Origin: Dreissena polymorpha
Lineage: Eukaryota; Mollusca; Bivalvia; Myida; Dreissenidae
Direction of reading: 5' to 3'
Assembly (NCBI RefSeq): GCF_020536995.1
Contig: NC_068359.1
Coordinates: 80,922,454 to 80,986,453, forward strand
DNA length: 64,000 nt
Shown here: positions 1 to 10,775 of the stretch, piece after piece
Position numbering within the stretch: the stretch's first letter is position 1
How the letters are laid out: each line of letters begins with the position of its first letter
Program-made: the position numbers and the translations under genes
The notes under the pieces: model-generated
Seen by the model: the letters and a program-made list of their open reading frames with translations, nothing else
The model's database searches: none
What the model was told of the DNA's origin: nothing

Positions 1-213
1 TCAGATAAAATGAACAGTTTTGGCTATCTGAAGTATCCAGTTGTGTCCAAACTGTGCTGCTCTCTTCTGGCCACATTCAGTGTGCCCTTTATTATGTGGG
101 GGACATAATTGCAAAAGACATATCCCATATGAACATCGAAAATAAAGATGCTGTCGCCATTATAAAAACTGCATGCATTCAAAAGGACACAAAAATAACC
201 CAAATTACACAAG

Positions 214-412
214 CAGTGTTTTTTTTTCTTTATCATTTTGGTAATGGGGAATGGGTCCTTTGAAATGGGAAAATCGCATCGGTTCGACTAAAATTGGAAA
301 ATCGGTGTATGGTTTATGGCGTACAAATGCTTTGTGAATAAAATTGTTTTAAATACTATATTTACTTAGGTTCACGCTTAAAGCTGCATGGAGAAATGAA
401 CAAACTATTAAA
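214..412. repeat. Dispersed repeat of unknown family (copy 1 of 3)
   Basis: A T-run followed by a 'GGTAATGGGGAATGGGTCC' stretch and an 'AAATTGGAAAATCGG' stretch recurs, diverged, at 43165..43295 and 45190..45440 in the same order. No coding potential, TIR or tRNA-like head is visible. The three copies define a family whose ends I cannot place. Confidence 0.5.
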
Positions 413-437
413 ATTTATTGTAATAAACATATACATA

Positions 438-2052
438 TATTTTTTTATACGCCCGTCTATGACGGGACGTATTATGGTATACCCCGCGTCCGTCTGTCCG
501 TCCGTCCGTCTGTCCGTCCGTATGTCTGTTAATGTCGTACGCTACGTCAAATATCCTTTGACAGATTTTCTTCAAATTTTAACACAATCTTAATATTGAT
601 AAACCCTGATCCCCTTTCGTTTTTGACGGAATTCTGAATTGTCGTTCCAGAGTTATGGGACTTTGTTCGTCAAAATTTCGTGATTTCATTGAATGTCCTA
701 CTGTAGCTATATAAAAATGTTAAAGTTGTTATAACTTTGGTATGCTTGGACCTAGAGTCTTGAAACTTGACATGAAGGTTGGCCAGAACTAGTAAGTAAC
801 CACTGGACATTTCAAGGTCATTCATTTGAAGGTCAAGGTCACTGTGACCTTGAATGTAAAAATGTTAAAGTTGTTATAACTTTGGTATGCTTGGACCTAG
901 AGTCTTGAAACTTGACATGAAGGTTGGCCAGAACTAGTAAGTAACCCCTGGACATTTCAAGGTCATTCATTTGAAGGTCAAGGTCACTGTGACCTTGAAT
1001 GTAAAAATGTTAAAGTTCTTATTTCATGTTATAACTTTGGTATGCTTGTACCTAGAGTCTTCAAACTTGAAATAAAGATTGGCCAGTACTAGAAGATGAC
1101 CACTGGTCATTTCAATGTCATTCATTTGAAGGTCAAGGTCACTGTGACCTTAAATGTTAAAATGTTAAAATTGTTATAACTTTGGTATGCTTGGACATAG
1201 AGTCTTCAAACTTGACATGAAGGTTTGCAAGCACACTTAGATGACCACTGGTCATTTCAAGGTCATTCATTCTAAGGTCAAGGTCACACAAGGTCACTGT
1301 GACCTTAAATGTTAAAATGTTAAAATTGTTATAACTTTGGTATGCTTGGACATAGAGTCTTCAAACTTGACATGAAGGTTTGCAAGCACACTTAGATGAC
1401 CACTGGTCATTTCAAGGTCATTCATTCTAAGGTCAAGGTCACTGTGACCTTAAATGTTATTGTTGTTCATGTATCCTACCGTAGCTCAAATATCCCCCGA
1501 TGGATTTTTTATACGCCCGTCTATGACGGGACGTATTATGGTATACCCCGCGTCCGTCTGTCCGTCCGTCCGTCCGTCCGTCTGTTAATGTCGTACGCTA
1601 CGTCAAATATCCTTTGACAGATTTTCTTCAAATTTTAACACAATCTTAATATTGATAAACCCTGATCCCCTTTCGTTTTTGACGGAATTCTGAATTGTCG
1701 TTCCAGAGTTATGGGACTTTGTTCGTCAAAATTTCGTGATTTCATTGAATGTCCTACTGTAGCTCAAATATCCTTCGATGGATTTTTTTCAAATTTCAAC
1801 ACAATCTTAATATTGATAAACCCTGATCCCCTTTCGTTTTTGACCGAATTCTGAATTGTCGTTCCAGAGTTATGGGACTTTGTTCGTCAAAATTTCGTGA
1901 TTTCCATGCTCATGTACTTATAAAATAAACCATGTATTCAAATACAAATAAACTGAAGTAAAAAAATGATTCAAAGGGTTATTTATTACCTTACTACTTC
2001 ATTGGCGAACGACGGGCGTATCATGCGCTCATGGCGCAGCTTTTATTAGATT
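438..2052 (-). repeat. Tandem-cored (pearl/Helentron-associated-like) element, copy A
   Basis: The plus strand begins TATACGCCCGTC and ends GACGGGCGTAT plus a short hairpin, so the ends carry an 11-bp inverted repeat. Between them lie a TCCG microsatellite, five ~145-155-bp tandem units (from about 713, 858, 1003, 1160 and 1313), then a second copy of the element head at 1507, again with TCCG repeats. A near-identical inverted copy lies at 23828..25266. Head microsatellite plus ~150-bp tandem core resembles the bivalve 'pearl' family; that assignment is by architecture only. Confidence 0.75.
836..1450. promoter_or_regulatory. Five perfect ERE-type palindromes, one per tandem unit
   Basis: AGGTCACTGTGACCT occurs at 836-850, 981-995, 1136-1150, 1291-1305 and 1436-1450. 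Each is a perfect AGGTCA-n3-TGACCT palindrome, the consensus estrogen response element, and each is preceded by an extra direct AGGTCA-like half-site. The sequence match is certain; whether any receptor binds is unknown, and the motif may simply be part of the repeat. Confidence 0.5.
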
Positions 2053-2084
2053 TATTTTAGGCTGGTCTTTTAAATGTTATTTTT

Positions 2085-2165
2085 CCAAAGTCTCCGGCGC
2101 TTCCGGCTCTAGGGCCCCACCCGGGCTTCTCGCTAAACCCATCGCGGGCCGTTGCGGCACATGCT
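2085..2165. other. GC-rich patch in AT-rich DNA
   Basis: A ~80-bp GC-rich stretch (GGCGCTTCCGGCTCTAGGG, then CCCATCGCGGGCCGTTGCGG) follows the tandem-cored element and contrasts with the surrounding AT-rich sequence. No ORF or RNA gene is recognised; it may be a remnant of another repeat. Confidence 0.3.
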
Positions 2166-2437
2166 TAAATTTCCTATTTTGCCAACTTTTAACCGTGTTT
2201 TTTGAAGACTTTTACACATTTAAAACAATTAAATGTTAATATACATGTTGTTCATCACTTAAATATTTACATTTCAATATAATTATCAATAGCACACCCC
2301 ATTGCCCAAGATACGATTAATTAAGTTTAAAATAAAATGTTATTTATATTAAAGGCTTAATTTAAAACAGTTTTTTTTCTGGAAAAGAATGAAGCCAAAA
2401 ATGTCATAAAAAAAGTTTAAATTGTTGACAAGTTTTG

Positions 2438-2545
2438 AGAAGATAACTTGTGATTGCGTTTGCAATTTTTTTGAATTGTCTTTATAACACAAGAAGATAA
2501 CATGTGATTGCGTTTGCAATTTTGTTGAATTGTCTTTATAACACA
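2438..2545. repeat. 54-bp direct duplication at the 3' end of the TRIM-like gene
   Basis: Two adjacent 54-bp units (2438-2491 and 2492-2545) are nearly identical. The upstream-in-gene unit contains the last codons and the stop codon of the TRIM-like gene (stop at 2536-2538), so the second unit is a duplicated stop/3'UTR segment. Confidence 0.85.
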
Positions 2546-2945
2546 TGTCCGGATACCACGTTGTCCTTTTCCGACAGAGGCTGCAAGTCAAACACTTTAA
2601 TGTAATTATTATCCTTCATTCCCACAATGAGTGAGCCTGTAAGCTCACTGTAATAGACAGACATGGGGTAATTCACATTATCACTAACTTTGACTACCTC
2701 GGCTAGTATCTCACTCCCATTTTTGTCTAACTTGAGGATTATGTTGGACTTCATTCCACATACCAGAACATGTCCTGAGTCTGTCACATGGAGACCAGGA
2801 AAGTAAAGGGGGTCATCCTCCCACTCCATTCTAGGACAGGTAAAACAAGTCACTTTTCCATCACTGCGAAGTGTGACCAGCTCTGTAGGATTGTTACTTG
2901 CCATATATATCCTGTCTTCATCTGGACTCACTGCACAGGTGGTGA
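2536..2945 (-). CDS. TRIM-like gene, exon 3 (C-terminal propeller)
   Basis: The acceptor ...ATACCACAG precedes TCACCACC; the single base left from exon 2 completes a Val codon, giving PGSVTTCAVSPDEDRIY. The exon codes the last blades and ends ...IKVFDLQPLSEKDNVVSG, with stop TAA at 2536-2538 lying inside a tandem 54-bp duplication. Confidence 0.88.
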
Positions 2946-5900
2946 CTGTGGTATGAAAGACCATGGTTTTGAGTTATTGTTTATATATGGCAACAAAATG
3001 TCAATAAATATCAAATGATTAGTCGTATGTTCTTGATATGGAACTACAAAGACCAGCTGCATTTTATATGTGAAACAGTGTGGTTGTTTCTGGTTAAACG
3101 TTTATGTTTTAGAATGTTTTTCAAAAACATCATTTTCTAACCTCTATTTATAATTTTTAACTTAATATGAAAATACACATTCTGTTTTGATGTGAAATTA
3201 ATCTGTATAAGTGGAATTGCTAAATGTCATAATATATTTTATCACATGCTATACCCTGTTTCCCATGTAAAAAAACCATTACATATTTTTTTTTATTACA
3301 CATGTGTAATACAACATTTTTAAGCGTTTTCATTGGCTTAGTTTTCGTTTATTGACCAATCGCATTTTGTTATTTTGCTGAAATAACGTTGCAACGTCAA
3401 ATGACGTCATGAAATGTAAACAACATTCGGGATTTATCATTATGTTTGCGTAAATATTTATTTAATTTGCTCATTTAAAAGCATGTGATAAAAAGATCTG
3501 ACACTCGTTGTCATATCACACAGGCGAGCTTACTAACGAATTTCCTGGACGAGTTTAATAAAATATGGTATGATATGACAACTCGTGCCAGATCCTATAT
3601 GTCTGATAAAATTTCTGGTACATGTATATAAGTCTTTCTACATCTTGATTTTAACGGGTGTAAAACATGTTTTTTGAAAGTTTGGAAATTTGGATTAGTG
3701 ATAGTTATACCTGAACCTGGTTTATGTGTATACAATTTTTTCGACAGTTTTTTCTCCAGAGTAAAGCGATGCAGAGCTGTACTATCTGTAATGTATAGGT
3801 TACCGCGGCGATGGGCAATACACACACAGGCATGTTTTAACACCAGTGTCTCGTCCTTTGTCAACCGACCATTTGTCACTTTGATGAAATGGACCTCAGT
3901 GTTAAACATCGTAACAGCCACCAAACTGGAGTCAATACTGCACACAGATCGTGGTCCGTCAGGCAAGTCAAAAGTTGACACCACCGCGTAGGTCTTATCC
4001 AGAAGCATCACATTATTGTTCTTCCAATCTGTGATGAGCAGTTGTCCACACGCTGTCTCACAGATACCAGATATTGTGCATTTTTTACAATCATTCACAT
4101 TATCATTCACTCTATACCTCTTACTACTCTTTACTTTGATTGCTTGGTTTGGATCACTTTGTTGGTGTTCTGAGCTGAATACTGTGTTGCAAGCTGTAGG
4201 ATTTTCTCGGCTTGTTACTGTTTTCTGCGTTGTGCTTTTAGCTGTTTGTGACGTCTTACTACTATTTACTCTGATTGCTTGGTTCGGATCACTTCGATGC
4301 TGTTGTAAGCTGAATACTGTGTTGCAAGCTGTAGGCTTTTCTTGGCTTGTTCCTGCTTTCTGCGTTGTGCTTTCAGCTGTTTGTGACGTCTTAATACTCT
4401 TTACTCTGATTGCTTGGTTAAGATCACTTAGTTGCTGTTGTAAGCTTAATACTGTGTTGCGAGCTGCAAGCGTTGTGCTCTCAGCTGTTGGTGATTGTTT
4501 AACTTTTCCCAAGCTTGAGAGTATAGACAGAGTTTGTTGGATGGCTGCCTTACGTTTATAAGTAAGTATCGTCTCGTTTTTTGTTTTTATGTCTTTTAAA
4601 AATGCTTTTATCTTGAGGGACTGGTCACGGCATTCTATGTACTTGATAAAACTGACTGCTTCAGTCTTGTCCTTTTGTCTAAACAATTGGTCTTTCAAGC
4701 GTGTTATATTTTCGATAGACTCAGTGCAGTTTTCGATGTCAGTTTTAATAGATGTCCTCATGGTGGATTGCAATTTGTCCAAATCACACTTAGTTTTCTT
4801 CTCCAGTTTATCCAAAGAAGAATTAATTTTTTTCCATAAAGCATTGATTTTTTTCAGATTTTTTGTATAAGATTTATCAAGAGACTTCAGGTTTTTCTCA
4901 AAGTCTTCTCTTTTTGCTATCAACCTCTGCAGTTGTGTATCAATTTTTTCTGACAACTTCTTAAAGTCTCCATTTTGACTGAGGTCTTTCCATTTTGCAG
5001 CTATATGTATAACGTTTCTGCATGTCCTGTTAAAACAAACACAATTTACTTAATGTACGTGCTTTTACAATCATTGGTAATATATTTAGTTGAAGAATGT
5101 TTTTGTAATTACATTATTATGTCACATGCAATGTCTTTTGAAAAAAATATTGCTGTTATTTGTTAAACTGAAGAATGTTTATTGAGCATACAAAATAAAT
5201 ATTTAACATTTATACTAGGGATGAAAGAGATTAACCGGTTAACCTACCGAAACGACCAGTTAACCGGTTACATTTTCGGAAAAAGGTAAACATGCCGCAC
5301 CATCTACGGTAGTAAATAGCGTGTCAACAAACAAGGCAATACAGCAGAAAATAAGTATCTTTGTGGTAACAAACAGGGGGTACGGTTTCATATTTGGCAC
5401 TTGTTGTTTTGTTTAACTCGCGAAAATTTAACAAGCGAACTGCGGGGAGTAGGGCTATTAGCGAAGACCCAATTGACACGTTTATCGAACTCGCGATTAA
5501 ATTCAGTTGAGACTTTGTATGGCTTATTTTGATATTTTGTCATATTCTTTTACGCAGGAAAAAATAAAACAATATGTAGCAAACACTTACAAAATTATTA
5601 AAATAAATGGTACAATACATTTTACTAAGAAAAAGGCATGTTATCAACGCAAGCGATCTCAAATTACTTTCGTTTGTATAGAGAGTTAAGGTACGAGCGG
5701 TATGACATTGTTTACGTATACTTGAACATTTTATCTTCTTAAGGTGTTTCGGTTAACGTGTTACTAACCGGGTACGGCAAAAGGTTAACCGGTTAATGAT
5801 TTTTGTAACCTCTTGCATTTCTAGTCGAAACAACATGAACTGTTATCAAGAAATTGGTTCCTGATTGCTTGAGAACGCTTTAACCTTAAATCATATCCAT

Positions 5901-7258
5901 TGGTATGCAGGTTAAGTAGGGTGACCAAATGACTCATTTCGCACATTTTGAAAAAGCTTTGCCTTAAAATGCAACTTTGTTGCCACATAATATCTTGAGG
6001 ACCGCTTTGCTACGCTGGTTACTTGGGAGGAAAGAGTTATGCAAATTGAATTTGAGATTTACAGGTAGAGAGATAGATAGAGAGAGAGGGAGGGATGGTG
6101 TGTTTATCAATATTCTGTAAAATGTATTTATGATCTGTATGCACGTATATGTAGTATAAGCATTATATATGCAATTATCCAATTTGATTTTTAAAATTTC
6201 CCACAATTAGGAAGTTGAGTTTGTTGGTCTTTGGATGTCATGGTTTCAAGACTTTCATTGGATGGCTGGTTAACGAGTAATACTTGCACGTCATACTTAC
6301 GCTTGTAACTGAAACTGCATTTATTAGGTAGAGCTAGGGTGGAAAATGGCAGGAAATGAGGCTTGATACAAAACAAACAAACGTTGAAAGATGATAGGTC
6401 AATGTTAATTGAAATATTAAGAGAATGCTTTTACGAAAGAGTATCCAAGTTAGTATGTTGGTTACTAGCAACGAAAGGAAGAAAGTTTTCAGATCAACCA
6501 GTAGTAGGTCAATGCAACAATAATTAAACTTTTATGACGACTTTTTGAACGGCTGAGTTGAGAACATATTTGTCTCTCAAATATCCTTTGCTGTGATTTC
6601 GTATATGTTCAACTTTTAAAGTTTATGTTAAAATGCCAACATACGGCAAGTGTTACATTGTTTTCTTAACGACGGTGCATTGATTGAAGCAAAAGACCAA
6701 AGGGCGTTTTGGCACACTTGTTTTATTAACGTTTCTTTAGATTTCTATTACAATTCAAAGTTAAGTTTCATAGTTGAAATAAGTTTAGAGTACATGTATC
6801 AGGGGAGTGACCTTGGTCTCAAAGGACCCACTTGTGTACTTTGTTCAACACTGAAAGAAATGTGAAGGATGGTCAAGAGTTTGTTTAGATATGCAAAAAT
6901 ATAGTGATAAAGAGTACACATGTACTTACTCATGATTTTTGCCGTGACATACTTTACATATCAGCTGATTGTGGTCCTCACAGAAATTGCTCAGTTTTTC
7001 TTTCTTGTGCTCCTTACATTGCTCTAGTTCTCCAACATTAGCTTCAGGCCATTTGCTGACGTTTTTCTTGTCCAAAGGTGTATGCTTGTTGTAAAGATAG
7101 TTATGACGCTTCACGCATTTGCCACAAAAACATGTAGAACAAACCTCACAGTAAAATTCAGCCTCTGTATTTCTGCCATTTCCTTGACATGTGAAACAAG
7201 AAAAGTCAAAGAAATAGTCTGATTCTCTATTTATTGAACTCTCCATATTGGAAGCCAT
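2536..7258 (-). CDS. TRIM-like B-box / coiled-coil / NHL-like propeller protein, three exons
   Basis: Three exons join in frame to 684 residues: 6930..7258, 3711..5026 and 2536..2945. The ATG at 7258 opens MASNMESS. B-box 1 uses C21, C24, C37, C40, C45, C48, H52 and H59; B-box 2 uses C81, H84, C93, C101, C104 and H109 and is completed across the first intron. Residues ~130-270 are a Lys/Glu-rich coiled coil, 290-413 hold three imperfect ~45-residue repeats, and ~415-684 look like a beta-propeller of the kind found at the C-terminus of TRIM2/3/71-type proteins. No RING finger precedes the B-boxes, so ubiquitin-ligase activity is not predicted from sequence. RING-less TRIM-like genes are greatly expanded in bivalves (family knowledge). 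Function, partner and orthology are unknown. The boundaries rest on GT-AG sites that restore frame at both joins. Confidence 0.87.
3237..3600. repeat. Foldback (MITE-like) element in TRIM-like intron 2
   Basis: TTTTATCACATGCT at 3237-3250 is the exact inverse of AGCATGTGATAAAA at 3480-3493. A second pair, around GTTGTCATATCA at ~3510 and TGATATGACAAC at ~3570, forms another imperfect inverted repeat. It is non-coding; ends and target-site duplication are not resolved. Confidence 0.5.
3711..5026 (-). CDS. TRIM-like gene, exon 2 (B-box 2 end, coiled coil, linker repeats)
   Basis: The acceptor TTTTAACAG at 5027 gives, with the two bases left from exon 1, ...HETCRNVIHIAAKW, completing B-box 2. 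The exon ends GGTTCAG before donor GTATAACT at 3710. Reading on past this donor gives only a short tail to 3595, so splicing here is preferred because it restores the propeller frame in exon 3. Confidence 0.88.
4123..4500 (-). repeat. In-frame coding tandem repeat, three ~135-bp units
   Basis: Protein residues 290-325, 326-370 and 371-413 repeat the pattern TAESTT...NTVFSLQQ...SDPNQAIRVKSS. The first unit is ~10 residues shorter, lacking the AGTSQEKP-type segment. The repeats are in frame and Ser/Thr/Gln-rich, forming a linker between coiled coil and propeller. Confidence 0.88.
5213..5826. mobile_element. Non-autonomous TIR element in TRIM-like intron 1
   Basis: The left end CTAGGGATGAAAGAG, followed by TTAACCGGTTAAC, is mirrored at the right by GGTTAACCGGTTAATG, then CTCTTGCATTTCTAG. 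The 0.6-kb interior is AT-rich with no transposase ORF. The ends resemble hAT-type MITEs but the target-site duplication is not clear. Confidence 0.55.
5827..6929. other. TRIM-like intron 1, remainder
   Basis: Intronic sequence with a short GATAGATAGAGAGAG-type microsatellite near 6065-6095. No further exon, RNA gene or defined repeat is recognised. Confidence 0.5.
6930..7258 (-). CDS. TRIM-like gene, exon 1 (start, B-box 1 and most of B-box 2)
   Basis: The ATG at 7256-7258 is the first Met of an ORF rich in zinc-ligand Cys/His. The exon ends CATGA before a strong donor GTAAGT (6924-6929), leaving two bases that join to the G at 5026. Confidence 0.88.
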
Positions 7259-9324
7259 TTGTATCGCTATTGATATCTTCTATCGTTGTTAACTTTTTAA
7301 AATTGAAATTCAGTCTGTGTAACCTATGTAAGGTGAGATTCGGTTATGTGACTGTATATTCTGTCATACTGTAGTTGTTACAAGTCCCCATATCGATTAC
7401 CAATATCAATCAGTTAAATATCAAGCACTTTAAACTATCCACAGACTGATATGGTTAAAAATGTTCAAAGAACATTACATATGTGCTGTTAAAAGGTTTA
7501 ACTGCTGTTAAATTGATAAGTCTAATCAATAATCGATTTATGTACAAAAATACATAGTATATTCTTTTCTACTACGTAAACTCTGCAGAGCCAAATAAGT
7601 GTTTGTGTAAAATGTAAATATAGATTACAATCAAAATTAAGTAAAATATGAACACACTCTGAAACTGAACTAACGTACATAATGCTCATGTATAGCTCTG
7701 AGGATACCGCGTTCATTGTCGGTTTTTTATTCATATTTTTTCTCTCACTTTTTATCTCGGAAGTTTGTATAAAATTGCAGAACTGTTGAAAATAAAATCG
7801 TAATCACAATTAGTCCATGACAAAATATACATATCTGCCTTTCTTTGCTACATTTTGGACATTAAAAAAAGAATGGGTGTCATCTACAAAACAGTACTAA
7901 TTAAAAGTACTAATTGCATGGAACTTTACACTATGTGCAATTTGATTTTCTTCGAATTAGTTTCAATGACTATTTTATGACTAGAACTACGGATTTTAGC
8001 AAACGACTTTCGATTATAAAATTGCATTTGAACCGATAAATATCTCTCTAATGTTAACATAAATTTAAACTGTTTGTAGCTTTTACAATCAATCAATGTT
8101 TGTTACAATGAGATAAAACAACAATTATTCATGTGCTTTTTCTTGACTGGGCCAAACGACTCCGCACCCCAAATATTCCCTCCGAAATCATCTTGTCATA
8201 CAAATTAACTTACAGAAATATTATTTTCACTTTGCATGATGTTCTTTACGTAGAGGTCGTTTACAACATTCTTCCTATACAACATCGTCATTAATAAAGT
8301 TATTTACACCAAGAAAATATTTGCATAGTTGTATTTTGGCTTGTTCCATTGTATCTGAATATTATACCGAACATTATTGATCCATAAGCCAGAATACGTT
8401 TGACCATGGAATAAAACGATGAAACATATATAGTTAATAAAAAATACACCGCACATGTATTATCATATATTATTTAATAACAAATATTGATGTTTTGGCC
8501 TTAGTTGCGACTTCTTGTTTAGCCCCCCCCCCTCATATTTTTGTCTGAGCTGCGAGTTTTTCTTAAGCGCCCCTCCATGCTAAGGTTTATTATAATTATT
8601 ATAAAGCCAATTCTTTATGATTATATTAATTCCCTCCATGCAAAGGGTTATTATTATTATAAAGTCAATACTCGTATGAACGAAGCGGATCGCTGCTTCT
8701 GAATACAATGATTTCAATAGGCATGCGTGTAATTTGAATACCTTTTGAAATACATTTTCTCTTACACCACTTTAAACATACATGTCAATGGTTTGTCGAC
8801 ATTAAGACTTTCAAAGGCCTTTTGAAAATCCAGGTTTAAACCTAATATCTACCTATATACATTTATACCATGCTTTTAAAATGTAATACATTGTCCTTCG
8901 TTGGATATCTGTTGTCAAATCCAGCTCGGTATGTTTCATTGTGTGAGTGTACATGTATTATCAGCCCTTTTGTATGATCTTTTACATACAAGGTACATGA
9001 CATTAATTTATGATCTACCTCTGAAGCTGAAAGGGTCATCTTTGGTGCCAGACTTACGTACTGAAACGATAATACTATCTCACAAAATATTTGGACTTTT
9101 CCCAGGATTTAAAATCTGAATGAATACGAGTAAAAGTGTCAGTTTTATATTATCGACAGGGATTTTATAAAATTCAGATCCAAAGCCGGGGACTAATTAC
9201 ATTTAATTTTGCATATGCTTTGCGGTATTTCATCATTTGGCATCTCTGAGTTTAAAAGTTGAGCTTCTTCATTGCCATTTTCGCTCAACTCCATATGGTA
9301 TTGCCTAACTACGGTTGATTGTCC
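7259..9324. other. Intergenic, no gene seen
   Basis: AT-rich sequence upstream of the TRIM-like gene. The only local structure noted is a diverged pair of CCCTCCATGC...TTATTATTATTATAAAG segments at 8560-8690 and a C-run at 8523. The promoter of the TRIM-like gene must lie at its left edge but no element can be named. Confidence 0.5.
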
Positions 9325-9841
9325 TTAAAGGGGCCTTTTCACAGATTTTGGCATTTTTTAACTTATTCATTAAATGCTTTATATCGATAAATGTTAACAA
9401 TGGATCGTAAAAGCTCCAGTAAAAAATCAAGAATAAAATTAAAAAAAGGAAAAGAATATTGCCCGGACCAGGTTTCGAACCAGTGATCCCTGGAGTCCTG
9501 CCAGAGTCCTGAAGTAAAAACGCTTTAGCCTACTGAGCTATTCCGCCGGGTACATATACGTGAAGTATTTTATACCTTATATAAGCAATCTTCGTAGTTT
9601 CACAAAATTTAACGACAAAAACAGAACTCTCCAAATTATTCAATCGTTTCGCGTTGCAACGCTTTATAATTTTTAGGTTTTAAAATCGTCAAAAGATGCA
9701 TATAATGGCTATATTAGACCATGGTAAATGTTCAGTATTACTGTTTCCTCACAAATATCATAACTAAAACGAAAATTTGCGAATCTGAAACAACTTTTTT
9801 CAATTTTGTCAATTTACCAAAGCGTGAAAAGATCCCTTTAA
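9325..9841 (-). mobile_element. TTAA-flanked TIR element with tRNA-like module, copy 1
   Basis: It starts TTAAAGGGGCCTTTTCAC and ends with the inverse GTGAAAAGATCCCTTTAA. On the minus strand near 9550-9450 a tRNA-like head reads GGAATAGCTCAGTAGG (A-box-like), with GGTTCGAAACC (B-box-like) ~65 bp on. About 515 bp, non-coding. TIR plus TTAA is a DNA-transposon feature; the tRNA-like promoter is a SINE feature. Confidence 0.88.
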
Positions 9842-10128
9842 AGGGGCCTTTTCACAGATTCTGGCATGTATTTAAGTTGTAAATGCTTTATATTGGTAAA
9901 TGTAAATATTGGATTTAAAAAGCTACAGTAAAAACAAGAATAAAATTAAAAAAAGAAAAAAGGTAACCCTCAACTGGGCTCGAACCACTGACCCCTGGCA
10001 TAAAAGTCTAACACTTAGACCACTCGGTCATCCATGTACATGCATTTAGTGATGTATTTTACACTTTATATAAGCAATCCTCGTAGTGTCACAAATTATA
10101 ACGACAACGACAGTATACTCTCCAAATA
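9838..10128 (-). mobile_element. TTAA/tRNA-like element, copy 2 (interrupted)
   Basis: It shares its left TTAA with the right TTAA of copy 1. Its tRNA-like head is the other class (minus strand: GGATGACCGAGTGGTCTAAG then GGTTCGAGCCC). Homology stops at ~10128 inside the conserved CTCTCCAAAT segment and resumes at 10727. Confidence 0.8.
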
Positions 10129-10775
10129 CTTTGTAGTGAGTACACTCAAAACTATTAGCAATTATTGGAAAATTTGATTCTCTAACCACTGATACGTGAG
10201 TAAATTATATGGCATAGTTACCAAATGTTGGCTTTATTTATGGATATTCTGTTAACCGTAGCAAACAAATGTGTGTTCCAATTTATTGACATAATTGTTG
10301 GGTTATTTATTAAGCAAAGATTAAGACCAGATAATCATCTATTGTTTAGAAAGAAGGATTAAAATTATATGTATTCCATAAAAAGTGAAAAATAGGTAGA
10401 AATGCGAATTTGGTTGCCATGGTATCCCTTATAGGAGGACAAAATGGAAAACAATATTATTTAAAATACATTTTACTTATCCCTCATAAATATGGTATAT
10501 TAAATTACATCAAAATCACACATGCGACCAGACTGACGTTGATTTTAAATAGTGCCCTCCATTTTCAAACGTGCAGCCATGGAAACTCGTATTCCGAAAC
10601 AAATACTTATCGGACAGTGCTGCTCCCATCTTAAAAAGATCGAGTAAGGTGTTAGGTATAGATATGTGAAATATCAGGGTAGTGTAAAACCGGTAACAAA
10701 ATCGGGGTTATTTTCCCCTACTAAAATCATTCAATCGTTTCGCGTTGCAACACGAAACAAACCTGAAATAAAATT
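10129..10775. repeat. Insertion within copy 2, plus its resumed tail
   Basis: About 600 bp (10129-10726) separates CTCTCCAAAT from ATTCAATCGTTTCGCGTTGC, which are contiguous in the other copies. The tail at 10727-10775 then degrades. The inserted segment has no clear TIR and no ORF that looks coding. Confidence 0.5.

Noticed and set aside
2349-2591. 80-codon minus-strand ORF with repeated CYKDNS
   Set aside because: Alternative frame through the 54-bp duplication at the end of the TRIM-like gene.
4016-4561. 181-codon plus-strand ORF rich in Leu
   Set aside because: Antisense shadow of the TRIM-like exon 2 repeats.
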